A stretch of 11,103 bases of DNA from an uncultured Oscillospiraceae bacterium (GTDB lineage: Bacteria; Bacillota; Clostridia; Oscillospirales; Ruminococcaceae), in NCBI GenBank assembly GCA_910583935.1, contig CAJTZM010000029.1:114-11216 (forward strand). The letters run 5' to 3'. The notes under the pieces were generated by a model. That model did not search any database. It was not told the DNA's origin and saw only the letters and a list, made by a program, of their open reading frames with translations. Positions 1 through 4,393 of this stretch are shown piece after piece; the first letter of the stretch is position 1; every line of letters starts with the position of its first letter. The translations under genes were made by a program, and so were the position numbers.

Positions 1-39
1 ACCGAGCCGACAGGCGAGAACAAGTCCTTCTGCCCCTGC
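1..39. repeat. Left copy of 39-bp direct repeat
   Basis: This segment recurs in the same orientation at 4264-4302 with 37 of 39 identical positions; the differences are G/A at position 24 and C/A at position 34. Similarity stops after position 39, but the left end is cut by the window edge, so this copy may be longer and may include the hairpins that precede the right copy. Both copies run directly into an intrinsic terminator. It could be an attachment-site duplication, a dispersed repeat, or the 3' end of a duplicated transcribed element. Confidence 0.85.
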
Positions 40-50
40 CACCAGGCAAG

Positions 51-85
51 GGCCTGGAGCCATTTCGTGCTCCAGGTCTTTTCTT
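51..85 (+). terminator. Intrinsic terminator of an upstream transcript
   Basis: The arms CCTGGAGC (53-60) and GCTCCAGG (69-76) are perfectly complementary around an 8-nt loop. The stem extends by one G-U and one G-C pair (51-52 with 77-78). A T-rich tail, TTTTCTT, follows at 79-85. It would end transcription entering the window from the left, just after the left direct repeat. Confidence 0.75.
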
Positions 86-212
86 ATGTCAAAACAAACG
101 TCCGCGCCCTGGGATATTTCCAAAGTGGGCAAACTTTCCAAAACATACCTGTCGCAGAAGCGGTGGGTATGTTTTTTGACTTGCATTAGGGAAAAGATCA
201 ACCCCATCCGTT

Positions 213-227
213 TTTGATATGATCAAA
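213..227. promoter_or_regulatory. 15-bp dyad, possible operator
   Basis: TTTGAT and ATCAAA are perfect inverted arms around ATG. The dyad sits in the 169-bp gap (190-358) before the 50-aa gene. The gap also contains GCACCAC twice, at 323-329 and 334-340 (11-bp period), just before the ribosome binding site. A regulatory role is inferred only from the symmetry. Confidence 0.25.
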
Positions 228-358
228 TCCCAAGCATCTTTTGTAGCGGACACAAGATATACAGACCGCTTATCTCCTTATATCATGCCATATCCCCGTA
301 TAAGTTGGTTTTGTAAGACCGGGCACCACTTTAGCACCACAAATTATAGGAGGACAAC

Positions 359-511
359 ATGAAAAATGAACTTTTAGATAGGGGTATCATAACCCCGTCC
401 GCCGAAATCAGCAAGGATAAGATAAACCTTGCTGCCGGGGCAGCCGCACAGGAGCCAAGGCAAAGAACTGTAACCGTCCAAAGAGAACTCCTTGACTTGC
501 GGCGTCGGTAA
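359..511 (+). CDS. Small 50-aa protein of unknown function
   Basis: The ORF begins at an ATG with a perfect AGGAGG (348-353) five bases upstream, which is the main reason to believe it is translated. The product has 50 residues, starts MKNELLDRGII, and contains an alanine-rich stretch (LAAGAAAQEP) and a basic end (LLDLRRR). There is no signal peptide or membrane segment. No family is recognised. It lies 39 bp before the ribbon-helix-helix gene in the same direction, so the two are probably co-transcribed. Small proteins of this size next to DNA-binding proteins are common in accessory modules of clostridial conjugative elements, but that is context only. It could also be the remnant of a longer gene. 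Confidence 0.6.
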   Translation: MKNELLDRGIITPSAEISKDKINLAAGAAAQEPRQRTVTVQRELLDLRRR

Positions 512-550
512 GTTATAATATTAGCGACCTCAAAAAGTGAGGTGAAAGTA

Positions 551-730
551 TTGGGGGATAAAAAAATGGGACGTCCTACCGATAACCCCAAGGACATTTC
601 TCTGAAAGTCCGCCTTGATAAAGAAACAGCCGAGAAGCTGGACGAGTGTGTTGAAGAGCTCGAAGTATCAAAAGCGGAAATAGTCAGGCGAGGGGTCCAT
701 AAGGTACACGACGATCTCAAAAAGAAGTAG
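551..730 (+). CDS. Ribbon-helix-helix (CopG/Arc-like) DNA-binding protein
   Basis: The product has about 59 residues and a basic N-terminus (MGRPTDNPK). A beta strand, ISLKVRLD (about 16-23), is followed by helix KETAEKLDECVEEL and helix SKAEIVRRGVHKVHDDL, the strand-helix-helix plan of dimeric RHH repressors. The length matches the family. The preferred start is TTG at 551, five bases after AGGTGA (540-545). ATG at 566 is an alternative that begins at the conserved MGRP, with a G5 run upstream. GTG at 542 is unlikely because it overlaps the Shine-Dalgarno. Such proteins bind short inverted repeats and often repress their own operon. Two candidate dyads lie just downstream (733-772 and 801-826). 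It probably controls the small-gene module around it, or is a plasmid/ICE-type accessory regulator. The fold assignment is confident; the target is inferred. Confidence 0.85.
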   Translation: MGDKKMGRPTDNPKDISLKVRLDKETAEKLDECVEELEVSKAEIVRRGVHKVHDDLKKK

Positions 731-732
731 AA

Positions 733-772
733 GGAAGTGGCGCTCCACTCACCACAGTATCACGCCACTTCC
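733..772. promoter_or_regulatory. 10-bp inverted repeat after the RHH gene
   Basis: GGAAGTGGCG (733-742) and CGCCACTTCC (763-772) are perfect inverted arms separated by 20 nt. They begin three bases after the RHH stop codon. No T-tract follows, so it is not a typical intrinsic terminator. It may be an operator, an attenuating stem or an mRNA-stabilising hairpin. Confidence 0.5.
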
Positions 773-800
773 CCAGCCAACTATTGCCAAAAGGCAAAAG

Positions 801-826
801 TGACGCAAATATTATACTATGCGTCA
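801..826. promoter_or_regulatory. Dyad enclosing a -10-like box
   Basis: TGACGCA (801-807) and TGCGTCA (820-826) form a perfect 7-bp inverted repeat with arm centres 19 bp apart, about two helical turns. The spacer contains TATACT (813-818), a good -10 hexamer. The best -35-like box is TTGCCA at 784-789, but its spacing to TATACT is too long (23 bp). The arrangement suggests a repressor-controlled promoter for the next two genes, with the adjacent RHH protein as an obvious candidate binder. Confidence 0.4.
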
Positions 827-875
827 GCTTTCCTTTCAAGCAGTATCAGACAAAAAAGGAAAGGACGGTTCAAAC

Positions 876-1124
876 GTGGAAAGCATTCTGGAAATGCTCA
901 CCGCTTCTATGACGGACGAGCAAAAAGACCTGCTGGACGCATACCTGGATGCCAGATGTAAAGCTGAGAACATAGTGGACTTTGACCGCTTCCCCTTTGC
1001 GCTCCATTTTGGGGCGCAGATTATGGCCGAACTGATTAAGGGCAAGGGGGGGATTTGCTGTGAGAGAATCCATGCTGGATGCCCTTTATTATGGCAGAAC
1101 CAGTCGGTGGGAGCGTCTGCGTGA
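876..1124 (+). CDS. Small hypothetical protein, first of a DUF6809-like pair
   Basis: The chosen start is GTG at 876, with AAAGGA (860-865) ten bases upstream. It gives an 82-aa product beginning MESILEMLTASMTDEQ. An upstream ATG at 819 lies inside the dyad and lacks a ribosome binding site. Residues 1-55 look like a soluble helical protein with a DLLDAYLDARCKAENIVDFD segment and a GAQIMAELIKGK end, resembling small proteins that accompany DUF6809 genes in clostridial mobile elements. After a run of seven Gs (1046-1052) the sequence becomes cysteine-rich and unlike the family (ICCERIHAGCP), while overlapping the next gene by 65 nt. Loss of one G would fuse it to the next gene. The C-terminal third may therefore be an artefact of a frameshift. 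The biochemical role is unknown. Confidence 0.65.
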   Translation: MESILEMLTASMTDEQKDLLDAYLDARCKAENIVDFDRFPFALHFGAQIMAELIKGKGGICCERIHAGCPLLWQNQSVGASA

Positions 1125-1533
1125 ACGCACCCATGCATTTAAGGAGATTTCCAACCAAATTGTTGCCATAGAGCAACATTTCCGAAATTTGTTGTCTCCC
1201 GAGGAATTCAAGAAGTTTGAGGAATTGCAAGGATTATGGGGACAGGCTGAAGCAATCGAGAGCGCAAATCTCTTTGGATATGCTTTCAGCACAGGAGCAT
1301 TGATGATGATTGATGTATTGATTATGAGGGAAATGATTGACCAGACAAGAAAGCAAATCACACGCAAAGAGAGGATTGCCAAACGGCGGTCCTCTCTTTC
1401 GCCGTTCCGCCTATCCGGCCTGTCCCTCAAGAGCCACGACCCCTCTCAGCGGGCCAACGGTATGCTCGCCGTCGCTGGCGGCATTGTTATAACTTTTACG
1501 AAGGAGCTCCCCATCCTTATCACGGGCGGATAA
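1060..1533 (+). CDS. DUF6809-like protein with C-terminal extension
   Basis: The product is 157 aa from GTG 1060, which is preceded at 7 nt by the purine run AAGGGGGGG; ATG 1072 (MLDALYYG) is the family-like alternative. Residues about 5-95 match the DUF6809 pattern from memory: an N-terminal MLxALYYG, a central helical part (FRNLLSPEEFKKFEEL), and a hydrophobic C-terminal GYAFSTGALMMIDVL. Family members usually stop at about 90-100 residues. Here reading continues through a perfect 10-bp stem (1366-1399) into a basic then bland tail, suggesting loss of the original stop. The gene overlaps the preceding one in the +1 frame. The function of the family is unknown; it is frequent in mobile-element cargo. 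The family call is moderate and the extension doubtful. Confidence 0.7.
   Translation: MRESMLDALYYGRTSRWERLRERTHAFKEISNQIVAIEQHFRNLLSPEEFKKFEELQGLWGQAEAIESANLFGYAFSTGALMMIDVLIMREMIDQTRKQITRKERIAKRRSSLSPFRLSGLSLKSHDPSQRANGMLAVAGGIVITFTKELPILITGG
1366..1399 (+). other. Perfect 10-bp stem-loop inside the 3' part of the DUF6809-like gene
   Basis: AAAGAGAGGA (1366-1375) and TCCTCTCTTT (1390-1399) are exact inverted arms around a 14-nt loop. The arms have the A-rich/T-rich flanks of a terminator but only three Ts, followed by CGCC. It falls where DUF6809 proteins normally end, so it may be a relic of a former 3' end. Confidence 0.45.
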
Positions 1534-1545
1534 GAAATAATGGCC

Positions 1546-1574
1546 TTGCCCTGCGCCCATGTACATGCTATAAT
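1546..1574 (+). promoter_or_regulatory. Sigma-A promoter for the DUF1905 gene
   Basis: A -35 box TTGCCC (1546-1551), a 17-bp spacer and a perfect -10 box TATAAT (1569-1574) are preceded by an extended TGC (1566-1568). Transcription would start near 1581, about 22 bp before the DUF1905 start codon. The gene can therefore be expressed independently of the upstream module. Confidence 0.75.
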
Positions 1575-1602
1575 ACTTTAAAATCGACTTGCGGAGGTTT
1601 GA

Positions 1603-1884
1603 ATGAACAAAAGGTTTGAATATGATACCGTTCTTCATGAGATCCCAGATAAAGGCGGCGCATATGTGGTTTTTCCTTGGAATATCCGGGAGGAGTTCGG
1701 GAAGGGCCGGGTGAAGGTTCACGCCGAATTTGACGGGGTTCCTTATGACGGCAGCATCGTAAACATGGGGTTGAAAGATTCCGCAGGAAATGTGTGCTAT
1801 GTGATCGGGGTACTCAAATCCATTCGGAAACAGCTTGGGAAAACAGATGGAGATATGCTTCACATTGTGATTGAAGAACGCTAA
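1603..1884 (+). CDS. DUF1905 domain protein
   Basis: The 93-residue product corresponds to a single DUF1905 domain (PF08922), a small beta-rich fold. Hallmarks visible are FEYDTVLHEIPDKGGAYVVFPW at the start, the EFGKGRVKVHAEFDG strand pair, and the late YVIGVLKSIRKQLGKTDGD. In other bacteria the domain occurs alone or fused to a YdeI-type C-terminal region. Its biochemical role is not established. The start ATG has GGAGG (1593-1597) five bases upstream. It is a single-gene unit, with its own extended -10 promoter and a strong terminator 12 bp after the stop. No signal peptide or membrane segment is present, so it should be cytoplasmic. Confidence 0.88.
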   Translation: MNKRFEYDTVLHEIPDKGGAYVVFPWNIREEFGKGRVKVHAEFDGVPYDGSIVNMGLKDSAGNVCYVIGVLKSIRKQLGKTDGDMLHIVIEER

Positions 1885-1896
1885 TGGCGAATCAAT

Positions 1897-1934
1897 ACGG
1901 GGATGGCCGCAAAAGCCATCCCCGTGTATTTTTT
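1897..1934 (+). terminator. Intrinsic terminator of the DUF1905 gene
   Basis: ACGGGGATGGC (1897-1907) pairs perfectly with GCCATCCCCGT (1915-1925) over 11 bp around a 7-nt loop (CGCAAAA). Six Ts follow at 1929-1934. It is a textbook terminator on the plus strand. Confidence 0.92.
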
Positions 1935-1945
1935 GAAGAAATGAG

Positions 1946-2176
1946 GTGATAAAAATAGGAAGCGGAAACTGGATCGTGGACAACGTCCCCTGCTGTCTGT
2001 TCATCTTCGGGTGCAATCTGGCGGTGGACATCGTTTTCCTGTGCAGCTGGCAAATCCAACTCGGTGGGATCGCCCCGCTCCATGTTTTGACAGCGGTATG
2101 TTTTGCCCTGTTGAGCACGACCGGCTCTGTCCTACTGGAGTGTTACTGCCCCATCCGGCGTCTCAGCGGTTTCTGA
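1946..2176 (+). CDS. Possible small membrane protein or remnant of one
   Basis: A GTG-initiated frame of 76 residues contains two hydrophobic stretches (VPCCLFIFGCNLAVDIVFLC at about 14-33 and VLTAVCFALLSTTGSVLLEC at about 46-65), then a basic end (PIRRLSG). No family is recognised. It starts only 12 nt after the T-tract of the DUF1905 terminator and has no clear promoter. The AGGTGA nearest the start overlaps the start codon itself, so initiation is uncertain. It may be the C-terminal remnant of a transporter permease rather than a functional gene. The interval 1935-2193 otherwise shows nothing else I can name. Confidence 0.3.
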   Translation: MIKIGSGNWIVDNVPCCLFIFGCNLAVDIVFLCSWQIQLGGIAPLHVLTAVCFALLSTTGSVLLECYCPIRRLSGF

Positions 2177-2193
2177 AATTTTTCCTAATATGA

Positions 2194-2227
2194 TTGTGAA
2201 AATACTCGCATTCCTTTATATTATACT
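2194..2227 (+). promoter_or_regulatory. Candidate promoter for the sigma factor operon
   Basis: TTGTGA (2194-2199), a 17-bp spacer and TATATT (2217-2222) make a plausible sigma-A promoter; an overlapping TATACT (2222-2227) would need a 22-bp spacer. The leader from here to the start codon at 2313 is about 80-90 nt. A control motif recognised by the ECF factor itself cannot be excluded. Confidence 0.45.
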
Positions 2228-2312
2228 ATTGCGGACATAACCCGCAAAAAATCTTCAGCTGCTTTGTCACAGATTCAGTTCACGCCAGTCTAATCTTCCA
2301 GGAGGTGTTTTT

Positions 2313-3158
2313 ATGAACACAAAAGAAAATCAAGAGCTGTCCGCGCTGATTGAGCAGGCCACTGCCGGAGATAAGGCCGCACTGGAGGCGGTGCTGGCCG
2401 CTGTGCAGGATTTGGTATTTAACCTGTCCCTGCGGATACTGGGTACATTCCACGACGCGGAGGATGCGTCCCAGGATATTCTTCTAAAGGTAATGACCCA
2501 CCTCTCCTCCTTCAAAGGGGACAGTACCTTCACCACCTGGGTGTTCCGCATTGCGGTGAATCATCTCAAGGATTATAAAAAGCATATGTTTGCCCAGTTT
2601 CCTTTGAGCTTCGAGTTCTACGGAGACGACATCCGCAACGGGAAGATTCAGGATGTGCCTGACCTGACCCAAAATGTAGAGAAAGCGATTCTGGCCGAGG
2701 AGCTGAAGCTGTCCTGCACGAACGTCATGCTGCAATGTCTGGACCCGGAGAGCCGCTGCATCTTCATATTAGGGACGATGTTCCGTGTTGACAGCCGGAT
2801 CGCCGGGGACATCCTGGGTATCACCCCGGAAGCCTACCGTCAGCGGCTTTCCAGGGTACGGAAAAAAATGGCTGACTTCCTTTCTGAATACTGCGGTGAG
2901 TATGGAAAGGGAGCCTGCCATTGCGCCAGCCGTGTCAACTATGCCATCCAGAATCACCGGATTGCCCCCGACCGGCTGGAGTTTACCGCCGCCAAGCCGA
3001 GCGATATCGCCATGGAGGTGACGGCGGCTATGGAGCAGATCGACGGATATGCCCAGCAGTTCTCGTTCTGCCGGACGTACCAGTCTACGGAGCGGTTAAA
3101 GCGGATGATTCGTAACTTTCTGAACGGCCCGGCCTTTTCCACAGTTGCGGAAGCATAG
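2313..3158 (+). CDS. ECF-type RNA polymerase sigma factor with C-terminal Cys tail
   Basis: The 281-aa product starts at ATG with AGGAGGTG five bases upstream. Region 2 spans about 15-90, including DAEDASQDILLKV (2.2, core binding) and TFTTWVFRIAVNHLKDY (2.3/2.4, -10 recognition). Region 4 lies at about 135-190, with a helix-turn-helix at RIAGDILGITPEAYRQRLSR for -35 recognition. Regions 1.2 and 3 are absent, as in ECF factors. The extra C-terminal part of about 90 residues carries a Cys/His cluster (CGEYGKGACHCASR), reminiscent of CGLVNPxNPCRC motifs in a subset of large ECF factors. It may bind metal or act as a built-in regulatory domain. No anti-sigma gene is adjacent. DUF2461 follows 11 bp later in the same operon. 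The sigma family call is confident; regulon and signal are unknown. Confidence 0.93.
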   Translation: MNTKENQELSALIEQATAGDKAALEAVLAAVQDLVFNLSLRILGTFHDAEDASQDILLKVMTHLSSFKGDSTFTTWVFRIAVNHLKDYKKHMFAQFPLSFEFYGDDIRNGKIQDVPDLTQNVEKAILAEELKLSCTNVMLQCLDPESRCIFILGTMFRVDSRIAGDILGITPEAYRQRLSRVRKKMADFLSEYCGEYGKGACHCASRVNYAIQNHRIAPDRLEFTAAKPSDIAMEVTAAMEQIDGYAQQFSFCRTYQSTERLKRMIRNFLNGPAFSTVAEA

Positions 3159-3169
3159 GGGGTAGAGAG

Positions 3170-3853
3170 ATGGATATACAGATCATCATGGACTATCTGA
3201 CCGAACTGAGCGCCAACAATAACCGGGAATGGTACCACGCCCATAAGGCCGAGTACCAGGCGGCCAACGGGCAGTTTGAGGAACTGATCCAGGCGCTAAT
3301 CCTTCGAATCGGGGAATTTGACGACAGCATCCTCGGCCACGCTCCCAGGGAACTGACCTTCAAACTGGTTCGGGACACCAGGTTCAGCCATGACAAGTCC
3401 CCCTACACCCCTGCGTTCCGGGCACATATCTCGTCTATGGGAAAGCTGCCCATTCCGGTGGGCTACTATTTGATGCTCAAGCCGGGTGGACAGTCCTTCC
3501 TGGGCGGCGGTCTGTTTGCTGATATGTTTAAGGACGCTACCAGGATGGTGCGGGATTATATCTCAGAGCATGGCGGCGAGTGGGAGTCGGTCATTGCCAC
3601 CCCATCCTTCCAGGAATGCTTTACCGTGAGCGGCACGTCACTGAAAAAGGTCCCAGCTGGATACGAAAAAGAACACCCCCAGGCTGAATATCTGAAGTAT
3701 AAGAGCTGGTATCTGGAATATCCGATTCAGGATGAAGAGCTTGCAGATGGTGAGTTGTTCCTGTCCAAAGCGGCGGACATCTTCTGCCGGATGAAGCCAT
3801 TCAATGATTATTTGAACAGGGCTCTTGTGGGGTTCAAGATGCCGGAGAGATAA
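3170..3853 (+). CDS. DUF2461 (TIGR02453-type) protein
   Basis: The 227-aa product matches the DUF2461 family in length and pattern. The N-terminal segment is FLTELSANNNREWYHAHKAEY-like (residues about 8-28). The signature RDTRFSHDKSPYTPAFRAH sits at about 71-89, and a central GYYLMLKPGGQSFLGGGLF follows. No catalytic residue set is established for the family and its function is unknown; it is soluble, with no signal sequence. It starts 11 bp after the sigma factor stop with a GGGGGT ribosome binding site, so the two are co-transcribed. A strong terminator follows. The pairing with an ECF sigma factor may mean both belong to a stress or envelope response, but that is inference. Confidence 0.92.
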   Translation: MDIQIIMDYLTELSANNNREWYHAHKAEYQAANGQFEELIQALILRIGEFDDSILGHAPRELTFKLVRDTRFSHDKSPYTPAFRAHISSMGKLPIPVGYYLMLKPGGQSFLGGGLFADMFKDATRMVRDYISEHGGEWESVIATPSFQECFTVSGTSLKKVPAGYEKEHPQAEYLKYKSWYLEYPIQDEELADGELFLSKAADIFCRMKPFNDYLNRALVGFKMPER

Positions 3854-3885
3854 ATCTGTGGAGCGATCCGAATAATTTGCCAAAT

Positions 3886-3932
3886 AAAAGCGAACGGACG
3901 GGGCCTGTTTGAGCCTCGTCTGTTCACTTTTA
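3886..3932. terminator. Strong, probably bidirectional terminator after DUF2461
   Basis: GAACGGACGGGGC (3892-3904) pairs with GCCTCGTCTGTTC (3913-3925) over 13 bp with two G-U pairs. The stem is extended by AAAAG (3886-3890) against CTTTT (3927-3931). The A/T flanks give a T-tail on both strands. Confidence 0.85.
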
Positions 3933-4006
3933 TAGGTGCAGGTTTTTGAAAACAAAAGTTTTTTGAAAAAGACAGACCGCTGTAACATTTCGCGGACATT
4001 TCACCC

Positions 4007-4177
4007 ATGGAGTACAAGATGCTGTATCTGTTCTGCAAAAATCCCCGGCAGGTTTTGACCCGTCAACGTCTTTTGGAACGGCTGAGGGACGTGGACGAAA
4101 AATTTGTGGATGAGCACACCTTGACCACCTCTATCAGCCGCATCCGGGGAAAGATTGAGACAGAGGGCGACACCTAA
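4007..4177 (+). pseudogene. Fragment of an OmpR-type response regulator DNA-binding domain
   Basis: A 56-residue frame begins at ATG 4007 (MEYKMLYLFCKNP) and ends GKIETEGDT then TAA. It corresponds to the middle of a Trans_Reg_C winged helix: the LTPxEYKLL start, the VLTRQxLLERLRDVD helix, and the recognition helix VDEHTLTTSISRIRGKI. The receiver domain is absent; upstream codons keep a few family-like residues (FADISP) but meet a TAA at 3992-3994 in frame. The final YIKTVYGMGYxW-like beta hairpin is replaced by a poly-A/T stretch and hairpins. No ribosome binding site precedes the ATG. This is a doubly truncated relic of a two-component system, apparently broken at its 3' side where the repeat-bearing sequence begins. 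Confidence 0.8.
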
Positions 4178-4263
4178 AAAAAATTTTATTTGAGGCACGC
4201 GGCGCGTGTCGAGGGGCGCGGGTCTCCGGGGGAGACCTCTCGAGCAAGGCGAGAGAAGCACCG

Positions 4264-4302
4264 ACCGAGCCGACAGGCGAGAACAAATCCTTCTGCACCT
4301 GC
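4264..4302. repeat. Right copy of 39-bp direct repeat
   Basis: This copy matches positions 1-39 at 37 of 39 bases in direct orientation. Its last eight bases (GCACCTGC) form the left arm of the following terminator. Upstream lie the hairpins at 4194-4254; downstream is the GC-rich chromosomal segment. It marks the apparent right boundary of the accessory island. Confidence 0.85.
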
Positions 4303-4328
4303 TGTTTTTACGGCGGGCGCCTTTTTTT
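4295..4328 (+). terminator. Intrinsic terminator at island right edge
   Basis: GCACCTGCTG (4295-4304) pairs with CGGCGGGCGC (4311-4320) with two G-U pairs and one A-C mismatch, around a TTTTTA loop. Seven Ts follow at 4322-4328. It shields the M23 peptidase gene from transcription coming from the island. Confidence 0.7.
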
Positions 4329-4341
4329 GTCTGCAGGGGGC

Positions 4342-4370
4342 TTTCATTATCCGGTGATTTATGACATAAT
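4342..4370 (+). promoter_or_regulatory. Candidate promoter for the M23 peptidase gene
   Basis: An extended -10, TGACATAAT (4362-4370), lies 17 bp after a weak -35-like TTTCAT (4342-4347). It falls between the upstream terminator and the ribosome binding site GAGGAGG (4379-4385). The same TGnCATAAT form appears before the GntR gene at 7634-7642. Confidence 0.5.
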
Positions 4371-4393
4371 GTTAGAAAGAGGAGGCGGATGGC

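Larger units (their letters stand above)
1..189 (+). other. Open reading tail entering from the left edge, coding status doubtful
   Basis: Frame 1 is open from the window edge to a TAG at 187-189, giving a 62-residue tail that begins TEPTGENKSFC. The same reading frame is open through the right repeat copy at 4264, where the shared residues are TEPTGENKSFC and one of the two base differences is synonymous. A second frame (from position 2) is also open, to 217. A strong terminator hairpin at 51-85 lies inside both frames, which argues that they may be non-coding. No function is recognised. Confidence 0.22.
4178..4328 (+). ncRNA. Candidate structured RNA or structured repeat end (hairpin cluster)
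   Basis: Three short GC-rich hairpins follow one another. GGCACGC pairs with GCGTGTC (4194-4210, one G-U, 3-nt loop). GGTCTCC pairs with GGAGACC (4221-4237, loop GGG). TCTCG pairs with CGAGA (4238-4254, 7-nt loop). They are followed by the 39-bp repeat and a terminator (4295-4328). No Rfam family is recognised and no promoter is obvious. Alternatives are hairpin ends of a mobile element (IS200/IS605-like ends are hairpins) or a dispersed repeat. One reading frame is also open through it. The structure is seen in the sequence; an RNA gene is inference. Confidence 0.35.

Noticed and set aside
323..340. GCACCAC pair as replication iterons or a CRISPR fragment
   Set aside because: Only two 7-bp units with a 4-bp gap; no further copies, no Rep or Cas genes.
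542..550. GTG 542 as start of the RHH protein
   Set aside because: This codon lies inside AGGTGA, which is the natural Shine-Dalgarno for TTG 551.
331..720. 129-aa minus-strand frame
   Set aside because: Ser/Arg-rich shadow antisense to the RHH and 50-aa genes, both of which have good ribosome binding sites.
359..730. Classical toxin-antitoxin pair formed by the 50-aa protein and the RHH protein
   Set aside because: No RelE/ParE, MazF or other toxin motif is visible in the 50-aa product, so the label would be guesswork; kept only as a loose comparison.
1411..2118. 235-aa open frame on the minus strand
   Set aside because: It runs antisense through the DUF1905 gene, its promoter and its terminator, has no ribosome binding site, and its composition (His, Pro, Ile rich) is that of a shadow frame.
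4178..4302. Group II intron or known RNA (RNase P, SRP, tmRNA) at the hairpin cluster
   Set aside because: No domain V-like GAGCCGTAUGCG motif, no tRNA-like ends and none of the conserved cores of these RNAs are visible.
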